A DNA stretch of 36,867 nt from Deltaproteobacteria bacterium (GTDB taxonomy: Bacteria; Desulfobacterota; Desulfuromonadia; Geobacterales; Pseudopelobacteraceae), in contig JAJXYO010000010.1 in NCBI GenBank assembly GCA_021780495.1, positions 1 to 36,867 of the forward strand, written 5' to 3'. Numbering within the stretch: the stretch's first letter is position 1; every line of letters begins with the position of its first letter. The position numbers were made by a program, and so were the translations under genes. The notes under the pieces were generated by a model that saw only the letters and a list, made by a program, of their open reading frames with translations, made no database searches and was not told the origin of the DNA. Below are positions 16,678-24,873 of this stretch, piece after piece.

Positions 16678-19209
16678 GTGACACATCCGCCAGGCCCACA
16701 AATGACGCCCAGAAGATTCATCGCATGCCTGGTGGCCGGTATACTGGGGCTCAATCTGCTCGTCATCTGCTTTTCCTGGCTCTATCTTGCCAAAAGCAGG
16801 CATCAGTATACCGAGAAAGCTGCCGTTACGGCCCAGAACCTGGCTCGGGTGCTGGAACAGGACATCAACGGCACCATCGGAAAGATCGATATCGGCGTCC
16901 TGGACCTGGCCCGGGAGGTCGAACGGCAGATTGCCGGCGGGGGGATCGACGAACGGAGACTGATCGCCTACATGGAATTGAGTCAAAGCCACCTTCCTGA
17001 AATCGATGGACTCAAGGTTGCTAATGCCCAGGGCAAGGTCGTCTTCGGGCTCACGCCATTCTCCGGCCCGCTGATCGATATCTCCGACCGGGATTATTTC
17101 GTTCGCCTGCGTGACAACTCCCGCGAGCAGCTGGTGGTTTCCAAACCTTTCAAGGGGCGGCGGATCCCACGCTGGACGATTTCCCTGGCCAGGCGGATCA
17201 ACAGGCCGGACGGCACATTTGCCGGGGTGGCCTTCGGGACCCTGCCCCTGGAGAATATCGTCAGGCTCTTTTCCTCCATCAATGTAGGTACATTCGGCGC
17301 CTTTGTACTGCGTGACGGCACAGACCTGGGGCTGGTGGCCCGTTACCCGGAGCCGGAAGGCATCGGGAAATCGGTGGGCCAGGTCAAGATTCCCGATGAA
17401 CTGACGTCGCTCCTGAAACAAGGTACGGTGAGCGGAAGCTATGACGCCGCTTCTGCCCATGACACACGGGTGCGTACGTGGGGTTTCAGAAGATTTGACG
17501 GCAATCGCTACTATATCTTTGCCGGTCTGGCGAAGGATGAATACCTGAGTGACTGGCGCAATGAAGCTGTCATGGCGGGCATATTTCTGTGCATCTTTTC
17601 CCTGGCTTCAATCATCGCCGGCCGGGCGACCTACCTGGGGTGGAAACGAAACAAGGCGGTGGAAGAATCATTTCGGGCCAACAACGATCGCATGCGGCTT
17701 TTTTTTGAACGCCAGATCGTCGGAATGGCCATCTCAAGCCCGGACAAACACTGGCTCCAGATAAACGACAAGTGGTGCCAGATCCTCGGCTATGGGCGGG
17801 ACGAACTGAATAACATGACCTGGGAGGAGGTGACCCACCCCGACGACCTGCCGGAGAACATGGACAAATTCAACCAGCTGGTGGCCGGCCAGATCGATGA
17901 TTACACGATCACAAAACGGTTTATCCGCAAAGACGGGACCGTCATACTGGCGAACCTGTCGGTCGGCAGTGTCCGCAATGAGGACGGCACGCTCAATTGC
18001 CTGCTCTCGCTGATGGAGGATGTGACCGAGCGGAAACGTGACGAAGAGGAACGCCTCAAACTCGAACAGCAGCTCCTCCATGCCCAGAAACTGGAAAGCC
18101 TGGGGGTCCTGGCCGGCGGCATCGCCCACGACTTCAACAACATCCTGATGGCCATCATCGGCAACGCCGACCTGGCCCTCATGCGCATCAACCGGGAATC
18201 ACCGGCCGTCGAGAACCTGCATCGCATCGAACAGGCCGCCGCCCGGGCCGCCGACCTGGCCAAGCAGATGCTGGCGTATTCCGGCAAAGGCAAATTCGTG
18301 GTCGAGAGTATCGACCTGAACACCCTGCTGGAAGAAATGCTGCACATGCTGGAAGTCTCCATCTCCAAGAAGGCGGTACTGCGGCTCAATCCCTTTCACC
18401 CCCTCCCGCCGGTCGAGGCCGATGCCACCCAGATGCGCCAGATCATCATGAACCTGGTCATCAACGCCTCCGAAGCCATCGGCGACATGAGCGGCGTCAT
18501 CGCCATCACGACCGGCTGCATGGACTGCGATACGCACTATCTGGACGACGTCTGGCTTAATGAAAATATCACCGAAGGGTTGTACGTTTACCTGGAAATA
18601 GCCGACAGCGGCTGCGGTATGGACAAGGAAACCCTGGCCAAGCTGTTCGATCCCTTCTTCACCACCAAATTCACCGGCCGGGGCCTGGGCATGGCCGCCG
18701 TACTCGGCATCGTCCGTGGTCACAAGGGCGCCATCAAAGTCTACAGCGAGCTGCACAAGGGGACCACCTTCAAGATCCTGCTGCCGGCCTCCGGCAAACC
18801 GGCCGAGATCTTTAATGGCCATACGCTCCCGGACGACTGGCAGGGGCACGGCACCGTCCTGCTGGTCGATGACGAAGAAACCGTGCGGGGCATCGGCGTC
18901 GAAATGCTCAAGGAACTGGGCTTCAGCACCATCACCGCCAACGACGGCCGCGAAGCCGTGGAGATCTTCAGGGAGCGACCCGACATCACCTTCGTCATCC
19001 TGGACCTGACCATGCCGCACATGGACGGCGAACAGTGCTTCCGCGAGCTCAGACAGATCAGATCCGGCGTCAAGGTCATCATGTCCAGCGGCTTCAACGA
19101 GCAGGAGGTCACGCAGAAATTCGTGGGCAAGGGATTGGCCGGTTTCATTCAGAAACCGTACAAGGTGAGTGTGCTGAAAGAGGCGATACGGGGGATGCTG
19201 GGCGTCTAG
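16678..19209 (+). CDS. Membrane hybrid sensor histidine kinase (Cache-PAS-HisKA-HATPase-REC)
   Basis: The 843-residue protein has a membrane helix at about 14-36, a periplasmic double-Cache region (about 40-285, with DRDYFVRLRDN), a second helix near 293-315 and a PAS domain (about 338-450). The kinase core carries the phospho-acceptor H484 in GGIAHDFNN, an ATPase domain with ADSGCGMD and GRGLGMAAV, and a C-terminal receiver (from about 728, acceptor D776 in ILDLTMPHMDG). It senses an unknown small ligand outside the membrane. The GTG start is supported by AAGGGGG five bases upstream. ATG 16702 is an alternative. No DNA-binding partner is adjacent, so output is probably through a separate phosphotransfer protein. 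Confidence 0.92.
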   Translation: MTHPPGPQMTPRRFIACLVAGILGLNLLVICFSWLYLAKSRHQYTEKAAVTAQNLARVLEQDINGTIGKIDIGVLDLAREVERQIAGGGIDERRLIAYMELSQSHLPEIDGLKVANAQGKVVFGLTPFSGPLIDISDRDYFVRLRDNSREQLVVSKPFKGRRIPRWTISLARRINRPDGTFAGVAFGTLPLENIVRLFSSINVGTFGAFVLRDGTDLGLVARYPEPEGIGKSVGQVKIPDELTSLLKQGTVSGSYDAASAHDTRVRTWGFRRFDGNRYYIFAGLAKDEYLSDWRNEAVMAGIFLCIFSLASIIAGRATYLGWKRNKAVEESFRANNDRMRLFFERQIVGMAISSPDKHWLQINDKWCQILGYGRDELNNMTWEEVTHPDDLPENMDKFNQLVAGQIDDYTITKRFIRKDGTVILANLSVGSVRNEDGTLNCLLSLMEDVTERKRDEEERLKLEQQLLHAQKLESLGVLAGGIAHDFNNILMAIIGNADLALMRINRESPAVENLHRIEQAAARAADLAKQMLAYSGKGKFVVESIDLNTLLEEMLHMLEVSISKKAVLRLNPFHPLPPVEADATQMRQIIMNLVINASEAIGDMSGVIAITTGCMDCDTHYLDDVWLNENITEGLYVYLEIADSGCGMDKETLAKLFDPFFTTKFTGRGLGMAAVLGIVRGHKGAIKVYSELHKGTTFKILLPASGKPAEIFNGHTLPDDWQGHGTVLLVDDEETVRGIGVEMLKELGFSTITANDGREAVEIFRERPDITFVILDLTMPHMDGEQCFRELRQIRSGVKVIMSSGFNEQEVTQKFVGKGLAGFIQKPYKVSVLKEAIRGMLGV

Positions 19210-19259
19210 CGTGAATGCCGGTATCGCCATCTGAAATGTGCAGTCGGTGAGGTATCGAT

Positions 19260-19817
19260 ATGGAGTACGTACGGGAATTCAAGGCAGCTGCCTGGCCAAC
19301 ATCTCTGAAGGTGGTTTCGTGCATCGGGGCGCTGCTGATCAGCGGCGTGTCGATCGGCGCCATCCGGGTCATACCGCCCAGTGGTTTCGCCCACAGCTTC
19401 GGCATCGCTGTAGCCTGCCTGCCGCAGGCCGCTCTCCTGGGGTTTCTGCTGTTTGTCGTGCGAGGCTACCGCATCGATGGCGGGCATCTTGCCATCCAAC
19501 GCCTGCTCTGGACAACCAGCATGCCGCTGCTGGGCATCCATGCAGCCCAGCACGATCCGCTTGCCCTCAAGGGAGCGCTGAGGATCTTCGGCAACGGCGG
19601 ATTGTTCGGCATAACCGGTCTGTACTGGAACAGGGCATTGGGGCGCTTTCGCCTGTTTGTCACCGATCCTGCCAAAGCGGTGGTACTGCGCCTGCATGAC
19701 CGCATCGTGGTGATATCGCCGCAAGAACCGGCAGCGTTTCTGCAGGAATTGGAGCGCCTTTTTCCCCGGCTGCAAAAACCATCTGAAATGACGGAAACAG
19801 AGAAAATGGCTTCATAA
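19260..19817 (+). CDS. Small membrane protein with bacterial PH-like domain
   Basis: The protein has 185 residues with two predicted membrane helices (about 15-37 and 45-67). A soluble C-terminal part follows with the strand pattern of bacterial PH domains (YRIDGGHLAIQRLLWTTSMPL, then RFRLFVTDPAKAVVLRL, then FLQELERLFP). Such proteins are membrane-associated and mostly uncharacterised. A GAGG lies about 10 bases before the ATG. It follows the kinase gene by 50 bases and could be cotranscribed. No function can be assigned. Confidence 0.65.
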   Translation: MEYVREFKAAAWPTSLKVVSCIGALLISGVSIGAIRVIPPSGFAHSFGIAVACLPQAALLGFLLFVVRGYRIDGGHLAIQRLLWTTSMPLLGIHAAQHDPLALKGALRIFGNGGLFGITGLYWNRALGRFRLFVTDPAKAVVLRLHDRIVVISPQEPAAFLQELERLFPRLQKPSEMTETEKMAS

Positions 19818-19920
19818 AAGAATGAATCTATCAGAAGCCAGGCATATGTCACTTTCATAACAGTCCCCGGCGACTGAATCGGCATTACCGGGAAACAGAA
19901 TCCATCTGAGATGGTTATGC

Positions 19921-21396
19921 TTACGCCAGATCGCCAACAATTAACCGAAAACTGTTTAACCCCGCCTCTACGTTTTCAATAATCTCTGCCGCCAGATCAT
20001 CCGGTTCCGGTAGATTGTCCAAGTCGGCCAGACTCTTGTCTTTCAGCCAGAAGATGTCGAGGCTGGTTTTGTCCCGTGCGACAATCTGCTCACGGGTGAA
20101 CCTGCGCCAGCGCCCTTCGGGATTGGTTGCGGCGTCCCAGGTTTCTTTGCGTTCATGGCGATTGAGTGGGTTGTAGCAGGCGATAAAATCCCTCAGATCA
20201 TCATAACGGAGCGGTTTCTTTTTCAGGGTGTGGTGGATGTTGGTCCGGTAGTCATACAACCAGATGTCTTTGGTCCACGGATTCGGGCTGGCCTGCCGGT
20301 TGTCGAAGAACAAGACGTTTGCCTTGACGCCGTTGGCGTAAAAGATGCCGGTCGGCAGGCGCAGGATAGTGTGCAGTTCGGTGGTCTCCAACAGTTTCTT
20401 CCTGACCGTCTCCCCCGCACCCCCTTCAAATAGAACGTTGTCGGGCACAACCACGGCGGCTCGTCCGGTTGACTTCAGCATTGTGTGAATATGCTGGAGA
20501 AAATTGAGCTGTTTGTTTGAGGTAGTGGCCCAGAAGTCCTGGCGGTTATAGGTCAGGTCGTCCTTTTCCTGTTCGCCCTCGTCGTTGGTAAAGCTCATGG
20601 AGCTTTTTTTGCCAAAGGGGGGATTGGTCAGGACATAGTCGTAGCGCTTGCCGTTATCCGCCACCAGTGAATCGTTGGGCGATATCATGCTTTCGCCGTC
20701 AACCTCGCCGATATTGTGCAGAAACATATTCATCAGGCAGAGCCGCCGGGTATTGGCGACAATCTCATTCCCGGCAAAGGTTTCGTGCTTGAGGAACTCT
20801 TTCTGCTTCTTGTCCAGCCGGAAACTATCTACCAGAAAATCATAGGATCTCAGGAAGAACCCGCCGGTCCCGGAAGCCGGGTCGGCAATGGTTTTGCCCG
20901 GTTCCGGGCGGATACATTCCACCATGGCCCGGATCAGTGCACGCGGAGTGAAATATTGTCCCGCTCCAGACTTGGTATCTTCGGCGTTCTTTTCCAGCAA
21001 TCCTTCGTAGATGTCCCCCTTGACATCCGCCCCAAGCATGACCCAGTCAGTATCGTTCACCATGTCGATCAGGCGAGAGAGCTTGGCGGGGTCCTGAATC
21101 TTGTTCTGTGCCTTGGTGAAAATCTGCCCCAGCATCCCCTTGTTTTTCCCCAGTTCGCGCAGCAGGGTAACGTAATGCACCTCCAGTTCCGCGCCCCGCT
21201 TGCTTTTCAGGGTCTGCCAGGAGTGTTTCGGCGGTATGCCCACGTTGCGGTTGTACGGCGGGCGGCTGTATTCATCGGCCATTTTCAGGAAAATGAGATA
21301 GGTAAGCTGTTCCAGATAATCGCCATAGCTCACCCCGTCATCGCGAAGGGTAGTACAGAAACTCCAGACTTTGGAAACGATTGCAGCGCTTGTCAT
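19921..21396 (-). CDS. hsdM: Type I R-M methyltransferase subunit HsdM (second system)
   Basis: This subunit methylates adenine in the target and forms the M2S core. The 491-residue protein has the N-terminal helical domain (DYLEQLTYLIFLKMADE), the SAM-binding motif DPASGTGGF at 172-180 and the catalytic NPPF at 258-261, which is the N6-adenine type. The start ATG overlaps the TGA of the upstream AlbA_2 gene as ATGA. It is last in the operon order hsdR-hsdS-AlbA_2-hsdM. In many systems hsdM directly precedes hsdS; here it is separated from it by the AlbA_2 gene. Confidence 0.96.
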   Translation of the reverse strand: MTSAAIVSKVWSFCTTLRDDGVSYGDYLEQLTYLIFLKMADEYSRPPYNRNVGIPPKHSWQTLKSKRGAELEVHYVTLLRELGKNKGMLGQIFTKAQNKIQDPAKLSRLIDMVNDTDWVMLGADVKGDIYEGLLEKNAEDTKSGAGQYFTPRALIRAMVECIRPEPGKTIADPASGTGGFFLRSYDFLVDSFRLDKKQKEFLKHETFAGNEIVANTRRLCLMNMFLHNIGEVDGESMISPNDSLVADNGKRYDYVLTNPPFGKKSSMSFTNDEGEQEKDDLTYNRQDFWATTSNKQLNFLQHIHTMLKSTGRAAVVVPDNVLFEGGAGETVRKKLLETTELHTILRLPTGIFYANGVKANVLFFDNRQASPNPWTKDIWLYDYRTNIHHTLKKKPLRYDDLRDFIACYNPLNRHERKETWDAATNPEGRWRRFTREQIVARDKTSLDIFWLKDKSLADLDNLPEPDDLAAEIIENVEAGLNSFRLIVGDLA

Positions 21397-23348
21397 TCTA
21401 CAGTGTCCTTTTCATTCATAAACGTGCTTGTATAGGCTTGGCGAGGATCATTCGGGCGGGGGAAGGCGCGGCGCAGTGACTTTTCTTCCTTTACCAATGG
21501 GTTAAGCACTCTCCGGCTGAGATCGGCAGCATCGCGACCCAGCAAGCTCGCCAATATTCGCAGACCGAGATAACGTCCCTGGCAGAGCTTCAAAACTGTA
21601 TTCCTCATGACTTCAGGTGAAACTCTTCCCTTTTCACGAACGGCTGCAGATATTGACTCCAACTCGGAGAGTTCGGCAGGAGCTAAATCGGTAGTTTCAA
21701 CATATAACGGTTGTCTAAGCTCCTGTGATTTATGTTCAAGCTCCTGTGGTAACAAAGCAAGCTCCTGTGGTAACGCGTTGAGCTCCTGTGTTTTGTATAC
21801 AGCAGCTGTTGGCATATCGGCGGCAAAAGCCTCACTGGAGAGAGGTCGTGACATCCATGGTACAAAGTAAACCATGCCTCGTCCGATCCCATCAGGTAAA
21901 AGAAAGCCATCCCTGACAAGTCGGGCCAGCATCTTCGTAATATCTGCCGGATGTTCCGTAGATATTTCGCGGAGGCGGCCATGATTAACCATCCCCTCGG
22001 TTACGGCAGTCACTAGTGCAAGACGCTCCAATTCCGGCAATGACCTGAACGAAGCTCCCATATGAGCTTCCAACTCTGTCAGGGCTTCATCAGGAACAAG
22101 GCTTGTCATGCGGAGTTCCATAAGGGTCTGTTCCGGCTCAGCAAGCTCATACAACAAGGGGCGGCGCCAGTGCTGCCCTTGCCAGTTACGATATATTTTC
22201 GGCAGACCAGATCCGGCATGATCTCCATACCCCACCAGTTGAAACATCGTCTGCAAACGCCGATTGCGGCAATCACTGTTACTTCCCAGTACGGCAATCT
22301 CAGGTGGTATGCGCATCCGGCCTGGATTACGAAAACCGAACATGTCGGGCCGTTTCACCACCAGCACCGATACCCGTCCGGAATAATCCGCATGGATCAG
22401 TGTGTTGACCAAAGCCTCACGCAGCGCCTCATGCACCGGTGTATCGTCAATCCGCTGCCCTTCCTGCAACTGAAACGGCACCTTCAAATCAGCGGTAAGC
22501 TTTTGATACACCCGGCGGTAAAAGTCATACACGTTGCCAGACCAGGTACCATCCGGCACCAGACGGTCCACCCAACGCTTATCGGCCTTGGGCTCCGGCC
22601 GTTCCTGGTAATCGACCATGTAATGAGGCAACGCATCGCGGATTACCTCCGCCCGGCCAAACATCAGCAAACCTGCCAGGCGCACGCCGGAATATCCTTC
22701 CTCGCGATTACGGCCAATCGCACCAACGGATTCGAGAAACTCGCGCACCGGCAAATCAAGCCAGACATGACCCGGCTTGACTGCGGAAAAGCGGTTTCTG
22801 TAGGCGGTGACGGAATCCATGTCCAGATCGGAAAAGTCGAACCCTTTCAGCACCCGCTCATCACGCGAGTCCTCCACCCGTTCGGCCAGCATACGGCGCA
22901 CGCTTTCGTCATCAGCCGGATAATCGCCCTCATGGCGTCGCACGAAAGTACCGCCAAACGGATTGGCGCCCAGATGAACCGGCCGTTGCTGACGTGTGGC
23001 ACGGGGCACGTCGATGCGCAGCAAAGTCTTGCCGGAAACCTGAACCGGCTGCACATTGCCTTCAGAAAGCAGACAAATGCTTATCACCTGACGATTCTGC
23101 ACATTATCCCAAAGCGACTTGCGCACCCGATCCAGATTGATAATGCCAAGCGGAGTAAACTCCCCAACGGGTTTTTCCTGCACTCCGAGAAAAATAGTGC
23201 CGCCATCGGTATTAGCCATGGCACAATAGGACTTCCATATATCCTGCGGCAGTTCGCCTTTGCCGTCCCGCCCTTGAGCCGCCTTACATTCCAGATCCAC
23301 CGACTCGGCCATTGCTAATATATCTTCAAGTGTCAGCGACTCAATCAT
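21393..23348 (-). CDS. Schlafen AlbA_2 / RecG-related ATP-binding protein inside the R-M operon
   Basis: The 651-residue protein starts with an AlbA_2 (Schlafen-like) domain (about 1-145; SVDLECKAAQG, MANTDGGTIFLGV). A GHKL-type ATPase-like region follows, with EALREALVNTLIHADYS (307-323), NPGRMRIP (341-348) and GYGDHAGSGLPKIYR (373-387). The C-terminal half has winged-helix-like segments, separated by four seven-residue QEL repeats (about 519-544). Proteins of this build are called RecG-related or transcriptional regulators, and they occur often in type I R-M loci, with no agreed role. It overlaps hsdS by eight bases and hsdM by four, so it is expressed with the R-M genes. Regulation or an accessory defence function is inferred. 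Confidence 0.82.
   Translation of the reverse strand: MIESLTLEDILAMAESVDLECKAAQGRDGKGELPQDIWKSYCAMANTDGGTIFLGVQEKPVGEFTPLGIINLDRVRKSLWDNVQNRQVISICLLSEGNVQPVQVSGKTLLRIDVPRATRQQRPVHLGANPFGGTFVRRHEGDYPADDESVRRMLAERVEDSRDERVLKGFDFSDLDMDSVTAYRNRFSAVKPGHVWLDLPVREFLESVGAIGRNREEGYSGVRLAGLLMFGRAEVIRDALPHYMVDYQERPEPKADKRWVDRLVPDGTWSGNVYDFYRRVYQKLTADLKVPFQLQEGQRIDDTPVHEALREALVNTLIHADYSGRVSVLVVKRPDMFGFRNPGRMRIPPEIAVLGSNSDCRNRRLQTMFQLVGYGDHAGSGLPKIYRNWQGQHWRRPLLYELAEPEQTLMELRMTSLVPDEALTELEAHMGASFRSLPELERLALVTAVTEGMVNHGRLREISTEHPADITKMLARLVRDGFLLPDGIGRGMVYFVPWMSRPLSSEAFAADMPTAAVYKTQELNALPQELALLPQELEHKSQELRQPLYVETTDLAPAELSELESISAAVREKGRVSPEVMRNTVLKLCQGRYLGLRILASLLGRDAADLSRRVLNPLVKEEKSLRRAFPRPNDPRQAYTSTFMNEKDTVE
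21718..21788 (-). repeat. Four 21-bp tandem repeats in the AlbA_2 gene
   Basis: The motif AGCTCCTG begins at 21718, 21739, 21760 and 21781, an exact 21-base period. On the coding strand it gives four QEL motifs every seven residues (Q521, Q528, Q535, Q542). The period keeps the frame, so copy number could change without disrupting the protein. Confidence 0.85.
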
Positions 23349-24873
23349 GGGTGATCTCCTGCTTTGCGGGATTTACGGGCAATGGTAGGGGCGACCGGCC
23401 GGTCGCCCCTACCATTGCCCGTTCCGCCTTGATCCGCGCCAGCAGCTTCGATGCCGGTTCATCGTTCGGGTCCTGCGGCACAAGTTGGCCGGAGAATGCT
23501 TTTTTCAGGATTGATTGGCGGAGGGTTTCGGCCTGTTGGAGGGCGGTGGTTATGGTTTGGTCGAGTTGATCGACTTCAGAAAAACTAGTATCGATAGCTT
23601 GAATTATTAACTGCTGTTCTTCTGAAGAACAAATGATGACTCTCAGTGCGCATATAGGTGCAAGGAAAAGATTAGCTTGAGCTGTTGCTTTCTTCCCACG
23701 CTCTATTTGCTTCTGCAACAAAGGGGACTGAAAAAGATATTCAAAAAACTTCGAGTTTTTTTTCAGAGTTTGCATCTTTACTAAAGCGACACTTCGCACC
23801 ATTACAAATTCTATATTATTGGCAACCCTGCAAACCCGTCCTACTGAACCGGAACACGAAATAAGAATATCACCTTCCTCAGGATTGCATCGTTGCTTTA
23901 TTCTTTCATATTCATCAACTGGAACGTAATCTACATCTGACAATGCAAGTGAACCATTTTGTATGTTGCGTGCCGAAAGTAAATAATATCCAGATGGAGT
24001 CCTCTTTGGAGTTATATGTTCGCCATCTGTTACCTTATCGGCAATTTCATCTACACGAACCCAGCCCCACCCATTCGGCAGATCTGGCAACTCCGCCAAC
24101 TCATCGGCAGTTAGCGGCGACATTTCCTTAGGTTTGCTCGGCTTACCCGGTTTACTCCCTTGCTTCCCGCCCTTTTCCCAGCCCTTGACGGCTTTCTCCC
24201 ACTCCTTCATCTGTTGCCGGTGGCGCTCCGCCCGTTCCGCCTGAATCCGCTTCAAAAGCACCTCGGCGGTTTCCAGTTTGTCCTTATTCTCTTCCCGCCA
24301 CTTGGCTGTCAGCTTCCCTTCAAAGGCATGTTTCAACAGCGCCTGACGATAGACCTTCAGTTGCTCGCGGGCGGTCTTGAAGCTTTCGATGCCTTTGTCC
24401 AGTTCGGATAAAAGTTCTTCGAGCTTGGCGACGATACGAAGTTGTTCAGGAAGCGGGGGGAGGGGAAAATTGGACTTCGCCAAGTGCTGATAGTGCCGGG
24501 CATAGCCCTTGCTGACCATGCTTTCAGAAATATGGCGCAAGCAGTGTTCGAGAAACCTTGAATCAACAAATTCATGAGGCTGTAGTACTTTTATTCCATC
24601 AGCACCTGCTACAAAAGGCTGGTTTACATATTTGATTACCCTTGTATGGTCTCCAAAAACAATGACTGGTAATTGACAATCCACAAGAATTTCTTCGTCG
24701 TCAGTATACCCACCGATCTTTTCTTGTCCTTGATCAACTACAGCATAACGACCTTGTTCCGCGTATTCTTTCTGTCGGATCTTTTTCCCGTTAGTAGAAA
24801 TACTTATCACCGCATCACTTACGGTAATGTTTACCCAGCCGTCAGGCATTACGGTTGTTTCAGAATCTTTCAT
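23341..24873 (-). CDS. hsdS: Type I R-M specificity subunit HsdS (second system)
   Basis: The 510-residue protein has two target recognition domains, at about 10-135 and 260-420. After TRD1 comes PLPPLPEQLRIVAKLEELLSEL, the helical spacer. A lysine- and glycine-rich linker (GGKQGSKPGKPSKPKE) precedes TRD2, which contains KVTDGEHITPKRT. A second helical region with AETLRQSILKKAFSGQLV closes the core. The last residues (AMVGATGRSPLPLPVNP) are encoded by a 48-bp palindrome and are not typical HsdS sequence. The start overlaps the hsdR stop as TAATG, and the end overlaps the AlbA_2 gene by eight bases. Both TRDs differ from what is visible of the HsdS at the left edge. Confidence 0.94.
   Translation of the reverse strand: MKDSETTVMPDGWVNITVSDAVISISTNGKKIRQKEYAEQGRYAVVDQGQEKIGGYTDDEEILVDCQLPVIVFGDHTRVIKYVNQPFVAGADGIKVLQPHEFVDSRFLEHCLRHISESMVSKGYARHYQHLAKSNFPLPPLPEQLRIVAKLEELLSELDKGIESFKTAREQLKVYRQALLKHAFEGKLTAKWREENKDKLETAEVLLKRIQAERAERHRQQMKEWEKAVKGWEKGGKQGSKPGKPSKPKEMSPLTADELAELPDLPNGWGWVRVDEIADKVTDGEHITPKRTPSGYYLLSARNIQNGSLALSDVDYVPVDEYERIKQRCNPEEGDILISCSGSVGRVCRVANNIEFVMVRSVALVKMQTLKKNSKFFEYLFQSPLLQKQIERGKKATAQANLFLAPICALRVIICSSEEQQLIIQAIDTSFSEVDQLDQTITTALQQAETLRQSILKKAFSGQLVPQDPNDEPASKLLARIKAERAMVGATGRSPLPLPVNPAKQEITHD
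23375..23422. repeat. 48-bp perfect palindrome in the 3' end of hsdS
   Basis: The two 24-base halves are exact reverse complements without a loop, centred on CCGG|CCGG at about 23398/23399. The half-site includes GGTAGGGGCGACC. It resembles dispersed palindromic repeats seen in other bacterial genomes. It is translated near the C-terminus of HsdS as VGATGRSPLPLPV. Confidence 0.9.

Noticed and set aside
19818..19920. Possible terminator between the convergent PH-like protein gene and hsdM
   Set aside because: CCATCT-G-AGATGG and a weak CCCGG pairing are present, but there is no T-run and the stems are short.
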